Positions 12,704 to 15,018 of a DNA stretch of 15,018 bases are shown here, in pieces. Every line of letters begins with the position of its first letter. Positions within the stretch are counted from its first letter, which is position 1. This DNA is from Fibrobacter sp. UBA4375 (GTDB taxonomy: Bacteria; Fibrobacterota; Fibrobacteria; Fibrobacterales; Fibrobacteraceae): assembly GCA_002391195.1 (NCBI GenBank), contig DGRZ01000116.1, positions 1 to 15,018 of the forward strand, given 5' to 3'. The notes below the pieces were generated by a model, which was given only the letters and a program-made list of their open reading frames with translations, was not told the DNA's origin and did no database searches. The position numbers and the translations under genes are program-made.

Positions 12704-12731
12704 GCCCCAGTTTAATAACTGGGGCTTTTTT
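12704..12731 (+). terminator. Intrinsic terminator 1, after the EcsC-family gene
   Basis: GCCCCAGTT (12704-12712) pairs perfectly with AACTGGGGC (12717-12725) around TAAT, followed by six T. It lies 108 nt past the EcsC-family stop and is the strongest terminator in the window. Confidence 0.92.
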
Positions 12732-12757
12732 GCTCACTATAGGCACCTGTGGATGAC

Positions 12758-12785
12758 AAGCCCTTGAGAACGGGGGCTTTTTTTT
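12758..12785 (+). terminator. Intrinsic terminator 2, just upstream of fusA
   Basis: AAGCCCTTG (12758-12766) pairs with CGGGGGCTT (12771-12779), 9 bp with two G-T pairs, around AGAA. An eight-T run covers 12778-12785. Only 26 nt separate it from terminator 1. It overlaps the candidate fusA promoter. Confidence 0.7.
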
Positions 12786-12794
12786 CTACATTTG
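12763..12794 (+). promoter_or_regulatory. Candidate fusA promoter, CTTG and TACATTTG boxes
   Basis: TACATTTG (12787-12794) is a full match to the TAnnTTTG -7 box, with CTTG (12763-12766) 20 nt upstream near the TTTG -33 consensus. The same bases also fit a sigma70-like pair, TTGAGA (12764-12769) and TACATT (12787-12792), 17 nt apart. Transcription would start near 12800 and give a leader of roughly 38 nt. Confidence 0.55.
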
Positions 12795-12837
12795 GGCGCA
12801 ACTCAAACAAACATCAACTCCATTTGTGGAATAAAAA

Positions 12838-14967
12838 ATGAAAAACATCGAAAAACACAGAAACATCGGTATTTCTGCCCACATCGACTCGGGTAAGACT
12901 ACCCTTACCGAACGCATCCTCTACTTCACAAAGCGTATCCACGCTATCCACGAAGTTCGTGGTAAAGACGGCGTCGGCGCCACGATGGACTCCATGGAAC
13001 TTGAACGCGAACGCGGCATCACCATTCAGTCTGCTGCCACCTTCGCAAACTGGACCCACACCAAGAGCGGTGAACAGGACTCCATCAACATCATCGATAC
13101 CCCGGGGCACGTGGACTTCACTATCGAAGTGGAACGCTCTCTCCGTGTGCTGGACGGCGCTATCCTGGTGCTCACCGGCGTGGAAGGTGTCCAGTCCCAG
13201 TCTATTACTGTTGACCGCCAAATGAAGCGCTACCATGTGCCGCGCGTCGTGTTCGTGAACAAGTGCGACCGCTCCGGTGCAAACCCGCTCCGCGTGTCCG
13301 AAATGCTCCGCGAAAAGCTGAACCACAAGCCCTGCGTGATGCAGATTCCTATCGGTCTCGAAGACCAACTGAAGGGCGTGGTCGACCTGGTGGAAATGAA
13401 GGCCTACTACTTCGAAGGCGCCAACGGCGACGACATGATCGAAAAGGAAATCCCCGCCGAACTGGTGGATCAGGCCAACGAATACCGCACCAAGCTCATC
13501 GACTGCTGCGCTGACTACAGCGACGAAATTATGGAAAAGGCCATGGAAGGCCAGTACGGTGTGGACGAAATCGACAAGGCCCTCATCAAGAAGACCATCC
13601 GCGAAGCCACCATCCGTCTGGACATCACTCCCGTGTTCATGGGTTCTGCCCACAAGAACATCGGCGTTCAGAAGCTTTTGGACGGTGTTATCGACTACCT
13701 CCCCTGCCCAACCGACGTGGAAAACAAGGCCCTCGACCTGGACAACAACGAAGCCGAAGTTGTCCTGAAGTCCGAAGACAACGCTCCTCTCGTCTGCTAC
13801 GCGTTCAAGCTGGTGAACGACCGCTATGGCCAGCTCACCTACATCCGCGTCTATCAGGGCACCCTCAAGAAGGGCGACATGATCACCAACATGGCCACCG
13901 GAAAGAAGGTGTCCGTGGGCCGTCTGGTGCGTATGCACGCTGACGAAATGGTGGATATCACCGAAGCCGGCGCCGGCGACATCGTGGCCCTGTTCGGTAT
14001 CGACTGCGCCTCCGGTACGACCTTTACCGACGGCAAGAACCACTACAACATGACTTCTATGCACGTGCCGAACCCCGTGATCGAGCTCGTGATCGAAGCT
14101 AAGAACCGCGACGACCTGGACAACATGTCCAAGGCCCTGAACCGCTTCACCAAGGAAGACCCCACTTTCCAGGTGGAAGTGAACAAGGAATCCGGCGAAA
14201 CCATCATCAAAGGTATGGGCGAACTTCACCTGGACGTGTACATCGAACGTATGCGCCGCGAATACAAGGTGGACGTGCAGACCGGTGCTCCGCAGGTGGC
14301 CTACCGCGAAACCATCACCCGCGAAGCCAAGTTCGAATACACCCACAAGAAGCAGACCGGTGGTTCGGGTCAGTTCGCTAAGATGTCCGGCGTGATGCGC
14401 CCGATGCCCGTGGAAGGCGACTCCGACAAGGTTTACAACTTCGTGAACTCCGTCGTGGGCGGCCGTATTCCTAAGGAATACATCCCCTCTTGCGACAAGG
14501 GTTTCCAGAGCTGCATGGAAGCCGGTTCCCTCATCGGGTTCCCGGTGGTGGGTATCGAGATGGAAGTCCAGGACGGTGCGTTCCACCCGGTGGACTCCTC
14601 TGACATGGCGTTCCAGATTTGCGCCCGCATGGCTTTCCGCGAAGCTTTCGCCAAGGCCGGCGCCCAGATTCTCGAACCTATCATGAAGGTCGAAATCGCC
14701 ACTCCGACGGAATTCCAGGGTAACGTCGTGGGTAACGTGTCCCAGCGTCGTGGTTCCATCACCGGAACCAGCGAAGAAATGGGCACCACCACCATTACCG
14801 CCGAAGTCCCGCTTTCCGAAATGTTCGGTTATGCTACCGACCTGCGTTCCATGACCCAGGGCAAGGCCGAATTCACCATGGAATTCGCCAAGTACTCTCC
14901 GGTGCCGAAGAACATCCAGGAAGAACTGATCAAGAAGTACGGCGACAAGGCCAAGGCTAGAGCCTAA
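12838..14967 (+). CDS. fusA: Elongation factor G, spd/mt EF-G1 type
   Basis: EF-G is the GTPase that moves tRNA and mRNA through the ribosome. The 709-residue protein has G1 AHIDSGKT (14-21), G2 Thr62 in RGIT, G3 DTPGH (87-91), G4 NKCD (141-144) and a G5-type GSAHKN, then domains II to V, including GMGELHLDVYIERM and the C-terminal RGSITGTSEEMGTTTITA. Ser in AHIDSGKT, and EVRGKDGVGATMDSMELE before RGITIQSAAT, are typical of the spirochaete/mitochondrial EF-G1 branch rather than E. coli FusA (AHIDAGKT). In that branch a separate EF-G2 handles ribosome recycling; none is visible here. G4 is NKCD instead of the common NKMD. GGA at 12828-12830 lies 7 nt before the ATG. No rpsL, rpsG or tuf sits upstream, so this is not the usual str operon. 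Confidence 0.95.
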   Translation: MKNIEKHRNIGISAHIDSGKTTLTERILYFTKRIHAIHEVRGKDGVGATMDSMELERERGITIQSAATFANWTHTKSGEQDSINIIDTPGHVDFTIEVERSLRVLDGAILVLTGVEGVQSQSITVDRQMKRYHVPRVVFVNKCDRSGANPLRVSEMLREKLNHKPCVMQIPIGLEDQLKGVVDLVEMKAYYFEGANGDDMIEKEIPAELVDQANEYRTKLIDCCADYSDEIMEKAMEGQYGVDEIDKALIKKTIREATIRLDITPVFMGSAHKNIGVQKLLDGVIDYLPCPTDVENKALDLDNNEAEVVLKSEDNAPLVCYAFKLVNDRYGQLTYIRVYQGTLKKGDMITNMATGKKVSVGRLVRMHADEMVDITEAGAGDIVALFGIDCASGTTFTDGKNHYNMTSMHVPNPVIELVIEAKNRDDLDNMSKALNRFTKEDPTFQVEVNKESGETIIKGMGELHLDVYIERMRREYKVDVQTGAPQVAYRETITREAKFEYTHKKQTGGSGQFAKMSGVMRPMPVEGDSDKVYNFVNSVVGGRIPKEYIPSCDKGFQSCMEAGSLIGFPVVGIEMEVQDGAFHPVDSSDMAFQICARMAFREAFAKAGAQILEPIMKVEIATPTEFQGNVVGNVSQRRGSITGTSEEMGTTTITAEVPLSEMFGYATDLRSMTQGKAEFTMEFAKYSPVPKNIQEELIKKYGDKAKARA

Positions 14968-14976
14968 TTACGACCG

Positions 14977-15018
14977 AAACGGCTAGACTCGGGTAAGTTA
15001 CTTACTACGCAGCCGTTT
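14977..15018 (+). terminator. Nested hairpin after fusA, possible terminator, cut by the window edge
   Basis: AAACGGCT (14977-14984) pairs with AGCCGTTT (15011-15018), and an inner GTAAG/CTTAC hairpin (14993-15005) lies within. It begins 9 nt after the fusA stop. Whether the final T run continues cannot be seen. Confidence 0.45.

Noticed and set aside
12814..14586. 590-residue minus-strand open frame opposite fusA
   Set aside because: It is a mirror frame of a highly conserved EF-G gene, rich in His, Val and Phe, with no recognisable domain.

Overview
The window looks like chromosomal DNA from a Fibrobacterota (Fibrobacter-type) gut or rumen bacterium. Pointers to this are a secreted beta-helix plus CBM6 protein with a serine-rich linker and a T9SS-like C-terminal domain, Bacteroidetes/Fibrobacter-style TAnnTTTG promoter boxes, an EF-G of the spirochaete/mitochondrial (spd/mt) type, and GC-rich housekeeping genes separated by many short palindromic repeats. 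The genus is an inference from these features; no rRNA is present to confirm it.

Layout, left to right. Positions 1-1028 (minus strand) hold rpsO followed by pnp (pnp is cut by the window edge), behind a roughly 120-nt structured leader that could be an S15 autoregulatory site. Positions 1150-1450 are a repeat island: a heptamer array plus several palindromes. Two small, relatively A/T-rich secreted or lipoprotein genes follow (1509-2348, plus). A large pectate-lyase-like secreted protein is on the minus strand (2549-4441) with its own terminator, and hisS is divergent from it (4598-5899). A second repeat island (5900-6106) ends in a heptamer array that touches the start codon of the next gene.

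Positions 6107-11888 are an extracellular O-acylation locus. It has two paralogous SGNH/GDSL-type proteins, translationally coupled through an ATGA overlap, then an AlgI-like MBOAT membrane O-acyltransferase. The MBOAT would pass acyl groups across the inner membrane and the exported SGNH proteins would move them to or from a glycan, as in AlgI/AlgJ/AlgX or PatA/PatB systems. A 380-bp insert-like unit separates the second SGNH gene from the MBOAT gene: a small A/T-rich GIY-YIG nuclease gene enclosed between two inverted copies of a palindromic repeat. The same repeat family is scattered elsewhere in the window. The repeat copies supply the nuclease gene's ribosome-binding site and stop codon, and the ribosome-binding site of the MBOAT gene.

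The right end carries an EcsC-family gene (11940-12596), two closely spaced intrinsic terminators, and fusA (12838-14967), whose likely promoter overlaps the second terminator hairpin.

The most interesting signal is the GIY-YIG gene plus its repeat family. At least six copies share outer GTCAT and ATCT blocks while their internal stems differ by compensating changes. This resembles a REP/RAYT arrangement with a GIY-YIG nuclease in place of the Y1 transposase.
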